Source of the DNA: Methanobacteriota archaeon
Lineage (GTDB): Archaea > Thermoplasmatota > Poseidoniia > Poseidoniales > Poseidoniaceae
Direction: 5' to 3'
Assembly (NCBI GenBank): GCA_002707335.2
Contig: PAMN02000050.1
Coordinates: forward strand, 1 to 29,736
DNA: 29,736 nucleotides
Both the position numbers and the translations under genes were made by a program. Shown here one piece after another: positions 17,168 to 24,728 of the stretch (position 1 is the first letter of the stretch; each line of letters begins with the position of its first letter). Below the pieces are notes generated by a model that was given only the letters and a program-made list of their open reading frames with translations, made no database searches and had not been told where the DNA came from.

Positions 17168-18181
17168 ATGGCATTCATCCAGCCCCCAGAGAACACGCAA
17201 AGTTCTCTTGTAACTGCGATGAATACGATGGATGGAGTTGAATTCGATTTACGCTTAACTGCTGACGAACAATTAATTGTTCACCATGATGATATTGTTT
17301 CAATTCCAAAAAAGGATTTGGAAGGTAGACCGAAATACCTCGAGGAATGGGATTTAGATGATTTAACAGAGGTTGGATTTTGTTCATTCGAGAAATTGAT
17401 GCAAGATAAGGAATGGTTAATCCCGTGGCAAGAGCAGTCAAAAGTCGCTTGTCTTGAAATTAAAAGATCTAATCCTAAAATCGACAAAGACCCTACTGAA
17501 AGAATGTCAAAAGTAATGAAATTGGCAAGTCAAATGATTGACGAAGCAGAAATTCACAACGAGGCTGCGGTTTTCTATGCATTCCACAGACCCATGGATA
17601 AGGTTGCTAAACTATCTGGTTCTAACAGACCCTGGTCAAGATTGTTACCAGTAGTTCCAAGGACAGGGTCTAGAAAAATTAAGAGGGCACGAGCAGCACC
17701 CGAATTTGTTAGAAATTCATTTTCTAGACTACTAAATATACAGAAAAATGCGGGCTCACCAATGATGCCATGTGCTATGGATTACTTTGAAGGAATAAAG
17801 AAATACATTCACTTCGGCTTACCTGTTGGTTTAAAGGGCAAAAAACTCTCTAGATTGAGGAGGATAAAGGGTGATTATCCAGTTTACGTTTGGCCTGGCC
17901 ATATCCACAAAGAAAGAGATTTGCTGGATGCAGGATTATCGCTACTAACTGACCATCCCGACCCACGAGAGAAGTTGCCATGTGGTAGTAGCAGATGGCT
18001 CAGACCTGCAACAATGCCATTGACGGAACAACAATGGATGGATCTAAAATCTGGAGAATTACCAGATGATGTTGCTCCTTGGCATGAAATCAGTGATGAA
18101 CAACTAGGCTGGAATGTCCCAAGAATAATTGGACACAGGGGTTGTGGAAAAACACCTAGGCCAGTAATTCAATCCAAATGA
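17168..18181 (+). CDS. Glycerophosphodiester phosphodiesterase, apparently circularly permuted
   Basis: GDPD enzymes hydrolyse glycerophosphodiesters to glycerol 3-phosphate and an alcohol. Nearly all family landmarks are here: PPENT at residues 6-10, the metal site E25/D27 in GVEFDLRLT, catalytic H40 in VHHDD, CLEIK (95-99, E97) and LLTDHPDP near the end of the barrel. What is missing is the N-terminal HRG that should directly precede PPENT. Instead IIGHRGCGKTPRPVIQ lies at residues 320-335, the extreme C-terminus. Upstream codons back to an in-frame stop at 17117 contain no HRG in any frame. All active-site residues are therefore present in permuted order. ATG 17168 is taken as the start, with GTG 17165 possible. 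The last 13 bp overlap the convergent citrate synthase gene. Confidence 0.8.
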   Translation: MAFIQPPENTQSSLVTAMNTMDGVEFDLRLTADEQLIVHHDDIVSIPKKDLEGRPKYLEEWDLDDLTEVGFCSFEKLMQDKEWLIPWQEQSKVACLEIKRSNPKIDKDPTERMSKVMKLASQMIDEAEIHNEAAVFYAFHRPMDKVAKLSGSNRPWSRLLPVVPRTGSRKIKRARAAPEFVRNSFSRLLNIQKNAGSPMMPCAMDYFEGIKKYIHFGLPVGLKGKKLSRLRRIKGDYPVYVWPGHIHKERDLLDAGLSLLTDHPDPREKLPCGSSRWLRPATMPLTEQQWMDLKSGELPDDVAPWHEISDEQLGWNVPRIIGHRGCGKTPRPVIQSK

Positions 18182-19428
18182 CGCAAGGATTGTTCTTCAG
18201 CGATATACTTCGGGCGGTAAATTGGGATTCCTTTTCCATCACGCATAACGACGCGCTCGTCAATAATTTGTGCACCAATGCCAGCAACTCTTGCCCATCC
18301 AAAGAATGTGGTGTAATATTCAGGCTTGGTAAGACCAACATAGTTCAGTAGCGTACCGCTTGCGATGTCAACATTAGCGTTCGGATTGCTAATCTTAGGA
18401 TTCTCAGATAATACTCTTGGAGCAACCTCTCTTAGCGTTCTTATTGTCTTGAAGTATTCATCATCAGGGCATAGTTTCTCGCCAAGTGCAAATTGAACTG
18501 TAGCACGAGGGTCCTCTGCTCGTAATACCGCATGCCCGAAACCAAACACCGGTCTCTTTGCAGCAAGTTCACCCCTGACGAAATCTTCTACTTCATCCGG
18601 GTCAAAAGTTCCTATTTTCTTTACAAATTCAAAACATGATTGATTAGCTCTTCCATGCAGAGGTCCGGACAAAGCGTTCATTGCTCCTGCCATTGATGAG
18701 TAAACAGTAGCATGTCCGGATGCAACAGCCTTACCAGCAAATGTTGAGAGATTTCCACCGCCATGATCCATGTGTAAAACTAGGTATGTCGATAGAATCT
18801 TGTTCATTGCATTTCTATCAACATTGTCAAGGTCTAAAGTGTTGGTAAATCTCTCAACTAGATTCAATGAAAGGTCATCTTCAGGTATGTTCTCTCCACG
18901 TCCTTCTCTGTATCTGAAAATTAAACCCAATAATCTTGGCATTTTTGCTATCAAGTCTAGAGCATCCTCTTTCCAATCATTGTTAGAAGCCATCATGCCA
19001 AGAGAATGAATGCCAATTGAAAGCCAATCCATCGGATGACCATTTTTAGGTAATGGAGATAGAATGGAATTTATCTCGGATGGAACTTCTCCTCTGGACT
19101 GCAATTCGGAAACAAATTCCTTTGATTGTTCAGGGTTTGGTAATTCCTTATTGAACAGAAGATACACTATGTCTTCAGGCAGAAAGTCCGCCAATTCGCT
19201 GATTGGGTAGCCACAATAGTGAACTCCCTTCTCGGGTGTAACGAAAGAAGTTCGGCAGGTGCCGACTGGTATGCCTCTTAGCCCTATGTTCAGATGTGCT
19301 GAAGTCAGATTAAGCAGATTATCATCTTGACCCAATAACACACCCCGATACAAGCGGTGCTGACACTTTGGTATAAGGTCGACGCTAAATTTGTTCAACA
19401 GGCATAATTTAGGTGTATTTTCAAACAC
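18169..19428 (-). CDS. Citrate synthase, mitochondrial/eukaryote-like type
   Basis: This 419-residue enzyme condenses acetyl-CoA with oxaloacetate to make citrate. The catalytic residues are visible: H258 in GPLHGRANQ, H299 in GFGHAVLRAEDPR, and D354 in NVDIASG. Several stretches resemble the mitochondrial/Geobacter type more than the usual short archaeal type: LHMDHGGGNLS, AGAMNALSGPLHG-ANQ, HAVLR..DPR, and NYVGLTKPEYYTTFFGWAR leading into RPKYI. The frame starts at a GTG (19428) with no ATG upstream of the conserved core. Another GTG, at residue 30, is possible. A T/A-rich region with inverted repeats precedes it. It overlaps the convergent GDPD gene by 13 bp. Confidence 0.93.
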   Translation of the reverse strand: MFENTPKLCLLNKFSVDLIPKCQHRLYRGVLLGQDDNLLNLTSAHLNIGLRGIPVGTCRTSFVTPEKGVHYCGYPISELADFLPEDIVYLLFNKELPNPEQSKEFVSELQSRGEVPSEINSILSPLPKNGHPMDWLSIGIHSLGMMASNNDWKEDALDLIAKMPRLLGLIFRYREGRGENIPEDDLSLNLVERFTNTLDLDNVDRNAMNKILSTYLVLHMDHGGGNLSTFAGKAVASGHATVYSSMAGAMNALSGPLHGRANQSCFEFVKKIGTFDPDEVEDFVRGELAAKRPVFGFGHAVLRAEDPRATVQFALGEKLCPDDEYFKTIRTLREVAPRVLSENPKISNPNANVDIASGTLLNYVGLTKPEYYTTFFGWARVAGIGAQIIDERVVMRDGKGIPIYRPKYIAEEQSLRHLD

Positions 19429-19434
19429 CTAGTG

Positions 19435-19468
19435 TTTTTGCTTGCAAAAGAAATTTTTTTGCGAAAAA
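19435..19468. promoter_or_regulatory. A/T-rich inverted repeats upstream of citrate synthase
   Basis: TTTTTGC-TT-GCAAAA (19435-19449) is a near-perfect inverted repeat. A second related element, TTTTTTTGCGAAAAA, follows at about 19453-19467. They fill most of the 50 bp between the citrate synthase start and the YkgJ-type gene. They could be operator half-sites, or part of a terminator for the upstream operon. The function is not determined. Confidence 0.3.
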
Positions 19469-19478
19469 TAACTTTTAA

Positions 19479-19928
19479 TTACCATTGACGAAATCCTTTC
19501 ATTGCTAGTTGGTCTTCAACAACCTTGATTCGAATTTCATTCCCGTTAACGATTATAGCATCTTCATCTTGTAAGCCAGGGCAGAAATCAACAGTTTTCT
19601 TCCAACTTCGATTTGAACGAAGATTTTCTGACCAAAAAGGAAATGCTGAACATTGTGATGGTCTTGAATGATAAACAGTGCATTGTTTTTTGTCATCAAG
19701 ATATATACAAATGTCAGATATAGGGTCTGAATTGAGTATGAACCGCCCATCAATTGTTCTTCGACAATCTCTTTCCAACCACGCATCAACTTCCATTTCG
19801 TGGTGTGCAGCTAATCGTTCTGCGTCATTGCGTTGAAGGTAGACGACCCCTCCCGGTTCATCGCAACATTTCCCACAATCCACTTTGCATTGAAAGGGAA
19901 CACCTTCTGTCCACCAAGGCATTTGCAT
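19479..19928 (-). CDS. YkgJ-type cysteine-cluster protein
   Basis: This 149-residue protein carries the CxxxCxxCC cluster typical of the YkgJ/UPF0153 family: C14, C18, C21 and C22 in FQCKVDCGKCC. Further cysteines sit at 55, 74, 83, 93 and 116, including the family-like CTVYHSRPSQC and the late FCPG. These are predicted to bind zinc or an Fe-S cluster; no enzymatic role is established. The ATG at 19928 overlaps the TGA of the AAA+ gene by one base (TGATG), which decides the start over a TTG one codon earlier. It is the third gene of a tightly coupled operon with the DUF835 and DnaA-like genes. Confidence 0.8.
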   Translation of the reverse strand: MQMPWWTEGVPFQCKVDCGKCCDEPGGVVYLQRNDAERLAAHHEMEVDAWLERDCRRTIDGRFILNSDPISDICIYLDDKKQCTVYHSRPSQCSAFPFWSENLRSNRSWKKTVDFCPGLQDEDAIIVNGNEIRIKVVEDQLAMKGFRQW

Positions 19929-21673
19929 CAAGAGTCACCCGATACTTTCTTTTTCTTGATTGGTGTTTTTGTTACCAGGTTTGGAGGTTCGGAAATATTC
20001 CCTAATTGATATTCAATTTCTCCAATACGGTCTGCGATTTCTATTAACTCATCGACACTTGCATTCCTTGATTTATTTGCAAGTTCTGTAAGTTCCCTTT
20101 CTAAACTTGCTAATTTTTCCGCACTTTCCATGTGATTTTCCTCGACGGATTCAAACAAATTATCTGTGATACTATCTATTGAAGAAACAGTTTCTTCAAC
20201 TCTAACTTGATCATACCCAGTTAGTTCTCTTTCTTCTTCCAGCAGATATTTGTCTCTTTCATCGACTGACAGGGTATTTGTGGAGTGGGAAATTATTTCC
20301 CCATCAATTCCAACTGAAACTTCTTGTGCATTCTCATCTATTGTGATGTCAGGAACTTCCCAGTCATCAGATAGTTCAGGTAATTCTGACTTTAGTTCGA
20401 TCCCACCAATCGATTTGTCTGAATAAAGGTGGTCTAGAGTGTCATTTATTACTCTGGAGGCAATGTCCTCTAGGTTTTGTTTTTCGATGAAATCTTCTAC
20501 TCGAGTTCTTTCCTTTGGGGTATTATCTAATATTTGTGAAACATGTGCTGCCGAAACAATTCTCTCTCCAGATTCAATTGCTAAGGCGATTTTCTCAAAG
20601 GCAGCATCTACACCTCTCCATTGGCTTTCTCCATATTTTACTATGGTCGCTAGCATTGAGTCATCAAATAATAGTGCTCTTCCACTTGCTTTACGACGTA
20701 AATGTGTAATCATGGAGGGTGCTGATGGTTCCATGACCCATATACTTGTGGCTGATTTCATTACTTCCCATAACCGACTTGCTTCCCATTCTTTTGGAGT
20801 TAGTCTTGAGGTTGTTATGATTTGAACACCCATATTCAATGAATAATCTATCAGTAATCCGATATCAGTTGCAATTCTACCTTTGGCTAGGTGCAGGTCA
20901 TCAATAGCAATTAAACTGGCATGAGCAACTGCTTCTTGCCATCCATCAGGGAGTGAATCTTCACTGGCTAATCTCGAAACTGACAAAAGGTGGACATTTC
21001 CATCTTGCCTTCTAATCATTGCTTGAGATGTAGCATGCAATATGTGGGATTTTCCTGTTCCTTCCTTACCTAAAATAAGTAACGGATTTACTATTTTACC
21101 TGGCTTCTCTATTACTTTTTCACAGGCACCAGAGGCTCTTTGATTTTCTTCCAAGACACTCCAGGTTTTCCATGTCTTGTGGTCAGATAGTCGTAAAATT
21201 GGTGGCCATTTTGGTTTGAAATTAGTATCCCTTACTTGTAATTCTTGTGAATTAATTGAATATCCTCTCTGAGTATCCAAAATATCAGTCCAGATAGGTC
21301 TTCCATCACTCATGAATCCGATTTCGTCTCCAAATTTTTCATCTTCGATTTCAATGATTTGTTTTTCATCTCTGAGTTTGTTCATTCTTTGCGATGCAAT
21401 CTTTGCAAGTGTACTATTGTTTGACAATTCTGTCATTGGTGTGTCTCTTTCTTGTTTGCCTAGAACTTTATCGGCTATCAAATCAAATGTTGGTCTAGTC
21501 GTTACTTTTGTTCTAGCAATGAGGTTGCCTTTTCTGGTATCTTCAGAATCCTTTACGTCTCGTAAAGTATTCAATTTAGAATTAGCCGTGCCGTCAGAAT
21601 TGTCCTCTTTACCTAAAATGTGTCTCGCATTTGTCATGGCGAGTTTTAGTTTTTCTTGACGAGAGATACTCAT
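19928..21673 (-). CDS. DnaA-domain-III-like AAA+ ATPase
   Basis: This 581-residue protein has a ~160-residue polar N-terminal region and a AAA+ module at about 165-385 that reads like DnaA domain III: NPLLILGKEGTGKSH (Walker A), LIAIDDLHL (254-262, Walker B), TTSR sensor I (287-290), an ASRLWEV Arg-finger-like segment (R300), PSAPSMITHLRRKA, and QWRGVDAAFEKIA with an Arg (353) where DnaA has sensor II. The DNA-binding helix-turn-helix of DnaA domain IV is absent. An acidic region and a coiled-coil-like helix (about 510-560) with a basic tail follow instead. Start: ATG 21673 overlaps the upstream stop (ATGA) and has a strong GGAGGAAG Shine-Dalgarno. Archaea normally use Orc1/Cdc6, so the role of this protein is unknown. 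Confidence 0.75.
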   Translation of the reverse strand: MSISRQEKLKLAMTNARHILGKEDNSDGTANSKLNTLRDVKDSEDTRKGNLIARTKVTTRPTFDLIADKVLGKQERDTPMTELSNNSTLAKIASQRMNKLRDEKQIIEIEDEKFGDEIGFMSDGRPIWTDILDTQRGYSINSQELQVRDTNFKPKWPPILRLSDHKTWKTWSVLEENQRASGACEKVIEKPGKIVNPLLILGKEGTGKSHILHATSQAMIRRQDGNVHLLSVSRLASEDSLPDGWQEAVAHASLIAIDDLHLAKGRIATDIGLLIDYSLNMGVQIITTSRLTPKEWEASRLWEVMKSATSIWVMEPSAPSMITHLRRKASGRALLFDDSMLATIVKYGESQWRGVDAAFEKIALAIESGERIVSAAHVSQILDNTPKERTRVEDFIEKQNLEDIASRVINDTLDHLYSDKSIGGIELKSELPELSDDWEVPDITIDENAQEVSVGIDGEIISHSTNTLSVDERDKYLLEEERELTGYDQVRVEETVSSIDSITDNLFESVEENHMESAEKLASLERELTELANKSRNASVDELIEIADRIGEIEYQLGNISEPPNLVTKTPIKKKKVSGDS

Positions 21674-23337
21674 TCGACTTCCTCCTTCCATGATTTCAAT
21701 CTTCCATCCAGGTCTAATTTTCTTTGAGGTCTACTCGATGCCTGTGAGCGATTATTAACATTCTTTTTGATCTCTATACCTCTTGCTGCTACGGGACTTA
21801 AAACTTGTTTTTCACTAGTTTCATCTTTGGCTAGATTTATTGTTTTAGAACTAGTTTTTGGCTTAGGCAAGTCGAGGTCTTTCGTTGATGATTTTTGTTT
21901 TACAACATCATCAAGGGAATTTGGTATTACCGATGGAATCTCTGGTAGTTTCCCAGTTCGACCATGACCAATAACAGTTTTTGGAATACCTTGTGTCTGT
22001 GGGAATTCCGAATTAATTTCCTTTCCGACCGCAGCTGAAAGCCTTGATTTCTGCGAGATAATATTTTGATTTTGGATTGTTTTCCTTGGCCTCTTCCTCT
22101 TAACAACTTGCGCAGTTCGTGGCCCCTTATTGTGGACAAATTCCTCTGATTGTACAGGTTGAACTTCGACAATATCTTCCTCAATTATTGGTTCTTCAAT
22201 AATTTCGACTAACTCCTCCATTATTTCTTCTTCCATATCGATTTCAGAGATGTTTTCTTCAATCGCTTGCTTAGGGGTATTCTCACTAATGTACTGCTCC
22301 ATTTGGGATATTTCTTCTTCTGTGAGGGGCGCTAATAACGGATGGTCTTCGAGCATTTCAGGTTCTATGTTCCAATCATCTATTGTTTGTGTATCAAGAC
22401 TTGGCGCTGCTTTCACGATTTGAGTATACTCTTTTTTCGACCAGGTATTGTCGCTTGTGTGGATTAAAAGACAATCATCTTCGTATCGCATCATATCTGC
22501 TAGGTCTCTAATCAAATTGATAACTTGGTTGGAGCCACAGATTGACGATAGATATTCAAGGCCATCAAATAACATAACTGCACGAATATTCTTTGATAAA
22601 AATTCTGAAACTACATTGGTAATTCCGTCAATCTCGGGTAAGATATTTCTTTCACCTTCCTGCCGAGATAGCCACAAACATGTTTTTTCATCTATGCCAA
22701 TGTTTTCGAATAATTCTCTTTTCGTGATTCGAGAAATTATCAATAATGGCCTTCCTAATGCTGCTAAATTAGATGCTAAGTTGTATAGTGAGTCTGACCC
22801 ATTAGAGAATACAGAACCTGGACGTAGGATTTCAGCAGAACTGGTATAGTTGTGTTCGAAGATATTCGACTTGATTTTAATGTATTCAGGCGTTCCATCG
22901 TCATCTTCTGCGTTGTCACTTCTCCTAGATCGAGTCCATGTATTTTCCCTGTTGCTTAAGTTCTGCCACCATTTTTGGCTATTACTCGAGTCAGCAGATT
23001 CAGGTTTAATCTTAGCCTCAGGATAGATGTCTAATAATCTGGCAATATCAATCCCAGTTATTACTTCGATAATACAATCTAATTCTTGGCAATCCGACTC
23101 AATGTTTTTTACAGCCTTCGTCCCGTATTGTGGTCTTTTTGATTCGTAGAAAGCAGCAACTATTTCGCGATTAAAAATAACCAACTGGCCTACTTTTGGC
23201 ACGTCGTCTTTAGGATTTCTTTCACAGCGAATGTATCCATTGGTGGAGTTTTCTATCATGTCACTAACAAGAGTAGAAAGAATAGCGCTTCCGCCGCGCC
23301 TTTTCTCAACTAATGTCCCCTGTTGTAACTCAACCAT
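21670..23337 (-). CDS. DUF835-domain protein with N-terminal sensory-like domain and charged tail
   Basis: This 555-residue protein falls into three regions. Residues 1-110 hold a small beta-rich domain with GYIRCER..., GQLVIFNREIVAAF and GTKAVKNI, resembling DUF4388/PATAN-type effector modules (tentative). Residues 165-315 match DUF835: GRPLLIISRITKRELF, LWLSRQ, and IRAVMLFDGLEYLSS, followed by LIRDLADMM and LLIHTSDNTWSKKEY. Residues 340-555 are low complexity, first strongly acidic (EEIMEELVEIIEEPIIEED) and then basic. DUF835 occurs in euryarchaea and is unexplained, though it resembles a nucleotide-binding-like fold. This is the first gene of the operon with the DnaA-like ATPase, overlapping it by 4 nt. 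Confidence 0.7.
   Translation of the reverse strand: MVELQQGTLVEKRRGGSAILSTLVSDMIENSTNGYIRCERNPKDDVPKVGQLVIFNREIVAAFYESKRPQYGTKAVKNIESDCQELDCIIEVITGIDIARLLDIYPEAKIKPESADSSNSQKWWQNLSNRENTWTRSRRSDNAEDDDGTPEYIKIKSNIFEHNYTSSAEILRPGSVFSNGSDSLYNLASNLAALGRPLLIISRITKRELFENIGIDEKTCLWLSRQEGERNILPEIDGITNVVSEFLSKNIRAVMLFDGLEYLSSICGSNQVINLIRDLADMMRYEDDCLLIHTSDNTWSKKEYTQIVKAAPSLDTQTIDDWNIEPEMLEDHPLLAPLTEEEISQMEQYISENTPKQAIEENISEIDMEEEIMEELVEIIEEPIIEEDIVEVQPVQSEEFVHNKGPRTAQVVKRKRPRKTIQNQNIISQKSRLSAAVGKEINSEFPQTQGIPKTVIGHGRTGKLPEIPSVIPNSLDDVVKQKSSTKDLDLPKPKTSSKTINLAKDETSEKQVLSPVAARGIEIKKNVNNRSQASSRPQRKLDLDGRLKSWKEEVE
21681..21688 (-). promoter_or_regulatory. Shine-Dalgarno of the DnaA-like ATPase gene
   Basis: On the minus strand GGAGGAAG ends about 7 nt before the ATG at 21673. 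It decides that start over the ATG at 21691, and lies inside the end of the DUF835 gene, showing translational coupling. Confidence 0.7.
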
Positions 23338-23381
23338 AGTTACCCCTTCGGAGTGTATGGAAAATTCAACCTTCTTGAATT

Positions 23382-24053
23382 GTGGGGCTAATTAAAGCAA
23401 TAAAACGAGGGTTTCATGTCCTTCTTTCATCTGGCGGGGGCATGGACGCACCGAAAGGCCTGATTGAGTTTTCAAAGACTTCAATCTGTTTAGATACGGT
23501 GAAACCTATACAAAATCAGTTGAATATCGCTCTTATTTTTACAGTTTTATTTGGTATCGGGTCTATTTTTTATCCTATTTTGGGCATATTTTTACTGATT
23601 GGTATAATTTTTTCATATTCAAATTATAATACAATTAGAACAACAAAGACCATACCTATTGCAGTCAATTTGAACCATCCATTCATGGATACTGATGCTA
23701 TGTCTGATTCTGAGGTTATGGTCTGTTTCAATGGAAAGTGGATTAACCCTGGTGTTCATTTGTTAAAATTGACAAAAGATCCAATACAAGGCTGGGTAGT
23801 GCACAAACAAGATTCTGATTTATCCATACTCTCACAATGGGATGCAAACTATGGTGAAAAAGTACTTTTAAAACAGCTAACAGTGATAAATCAAGCAATC
23901 TCCTTGAACAATGCGATTAATGATTCTAATGATGAATTCGAAGATGCACGCGCAAGAGAATCTCAAGAATCAGAACTACTGGAAAGAAATTGGTTGCCAG
24001 AAGAAGAAATTGAAGTGCAGGGTCCACTCTCAAGGTTTTTTTCATCAGAATAA
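23382..24053 (+). CDS. Two-helix membrane protein with acidic tail, unrecognised
   Basis: This protein of up to 223 residues is not recognised. A short basic N-terminus precedes a polar segment, then two adjacent hydrophobic helices at about 48-65 and 67-83. The rest is soluble, about 130 residues, with HPFMDTDAMSDSEVMVCFNGKWINPGVHLLKLTKDP and an acidic C-terminus rich in Glu. The start is uncertain: GTG 23382 is the first start codon after an in-frame stop, and ATG 23442 is the alternative, preceded by a G-rich run. Its start lies only 44 bp from the divergent DUF835 gene, so the two promoters must be close or overlapping. Confidence 0.6.
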   Translation: MGLIKAIKRGFHVLLSSGGGMDAPKGLIEFSKTSICLDTVKPIQNQLNIALIFTVLFGIGSIFYPILGIFLLIGIIFSYSNYNTIRTTKTIPIAVNLNHPFMDTDAMSDSEVMVCFNGKWINPGVHLLKLTKDPIQGWVVHKQDSDLSILSQWDANYGEKVLLKQLTVINQAISLNNAINDSNDEFEDARARESQESELLERNWLPEEEIEVQGPLSRFFSSE

Positions 24054-24114
24054 AACAAGTTCTGAAGAATAATACTCCCCTACATTGAAATGTGATTCTT
24101 TCAAGGCTTTGTAC

Positions 24115-24726
24115 ATGGGGGATAGTGGAAATGCTTCAGTCCTCTCTCAAATTTTGAACAGTCCTGAAGGTGAAAAACTGGTTGGAGCGGGACTTTCAAG
24201 AAGATTCTCTAAATTACCACTTTGGCTTTCACACCCCTCCAATATCGGAGGTTTTTATGGACTACTAGTCTCTTTGGCGTTAATTCTGCCTTACTCAATG
24301 ACTGAAGAGTTTTGGTTACCGCTTTGGATATTGCATGCGAGTCTGCTTATCTTTATCACCGGTTTCCTTGGATTTGCTAGTCGAGTTATGAGTTCTTACT
24401 TCAAACGTCAAGCAGTTACTCCTAACCGAATGGTACTGTTCCCAATGCCGTTTGTCGGATTTACTCTATTAGCATTATTAAGTACAGATTTGTTGTCATC
24501 TAGTAGCATTCTAGTCTGGCTTTCATGGGTATTGTTGATCTTACCTGGAACCTTGTATGTACACTTATCTTGGGCTCCAAGATGGAGAATGCTTTGCATG
24601 ATTGATGAAGGCCACTATCTGCCTGAGGCTTCAGATGAAGAAGATGTTACAGAGGATATTGAAATCCTTATTGAAGAAGATTCCGACCTCCAAGAGATTG
24701 TTGAATCAATGGAGTCAGAAGAATAA
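24115..24726 (+). CDS. Four-helix membrane protein with acidic C-terminus, unrecognised
   Basis: This protein of about 203 residues follows the previous gene by 61 bp on the same strand. Hydrophobic segments lie at about 45-62, 70-90, 112-130 and 133-151 (counted from the ATG at 24115). The last 40 residues are very acidic (DEEDVTEDIEILIEEDSDL...). A TTG ten codons upstream could extend it, but the ATG is preferred. I recognise no family. The paired membrane proteins with acidic tails, next to and divergent from the DUF835/DnaA-like operon, may belong to the same system, though only position supports this. The stop lies 2 bp from the stop of the convergent Kbl-like gene. Confidence 0.65.
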   Translation: MGDSGNASVLSQILNSPEGEKLVGAGLSRRFSKLPLWLSHPSNIGGFYGLLVSLALILPYSMTEEFWLPLWILHASLLIFITGFLGFASRVMSSYFKRQAVTPNRMVLFPMPFVGFTLLALLSTDLLSSSSILVWLSWVLLILPGTLYVHLSWAPRWRMLCMIDEGHYLPEASDEEDVTEDIEILIEEDSDLQEIVESMESEE

Positions 24727-24728
24727 TT

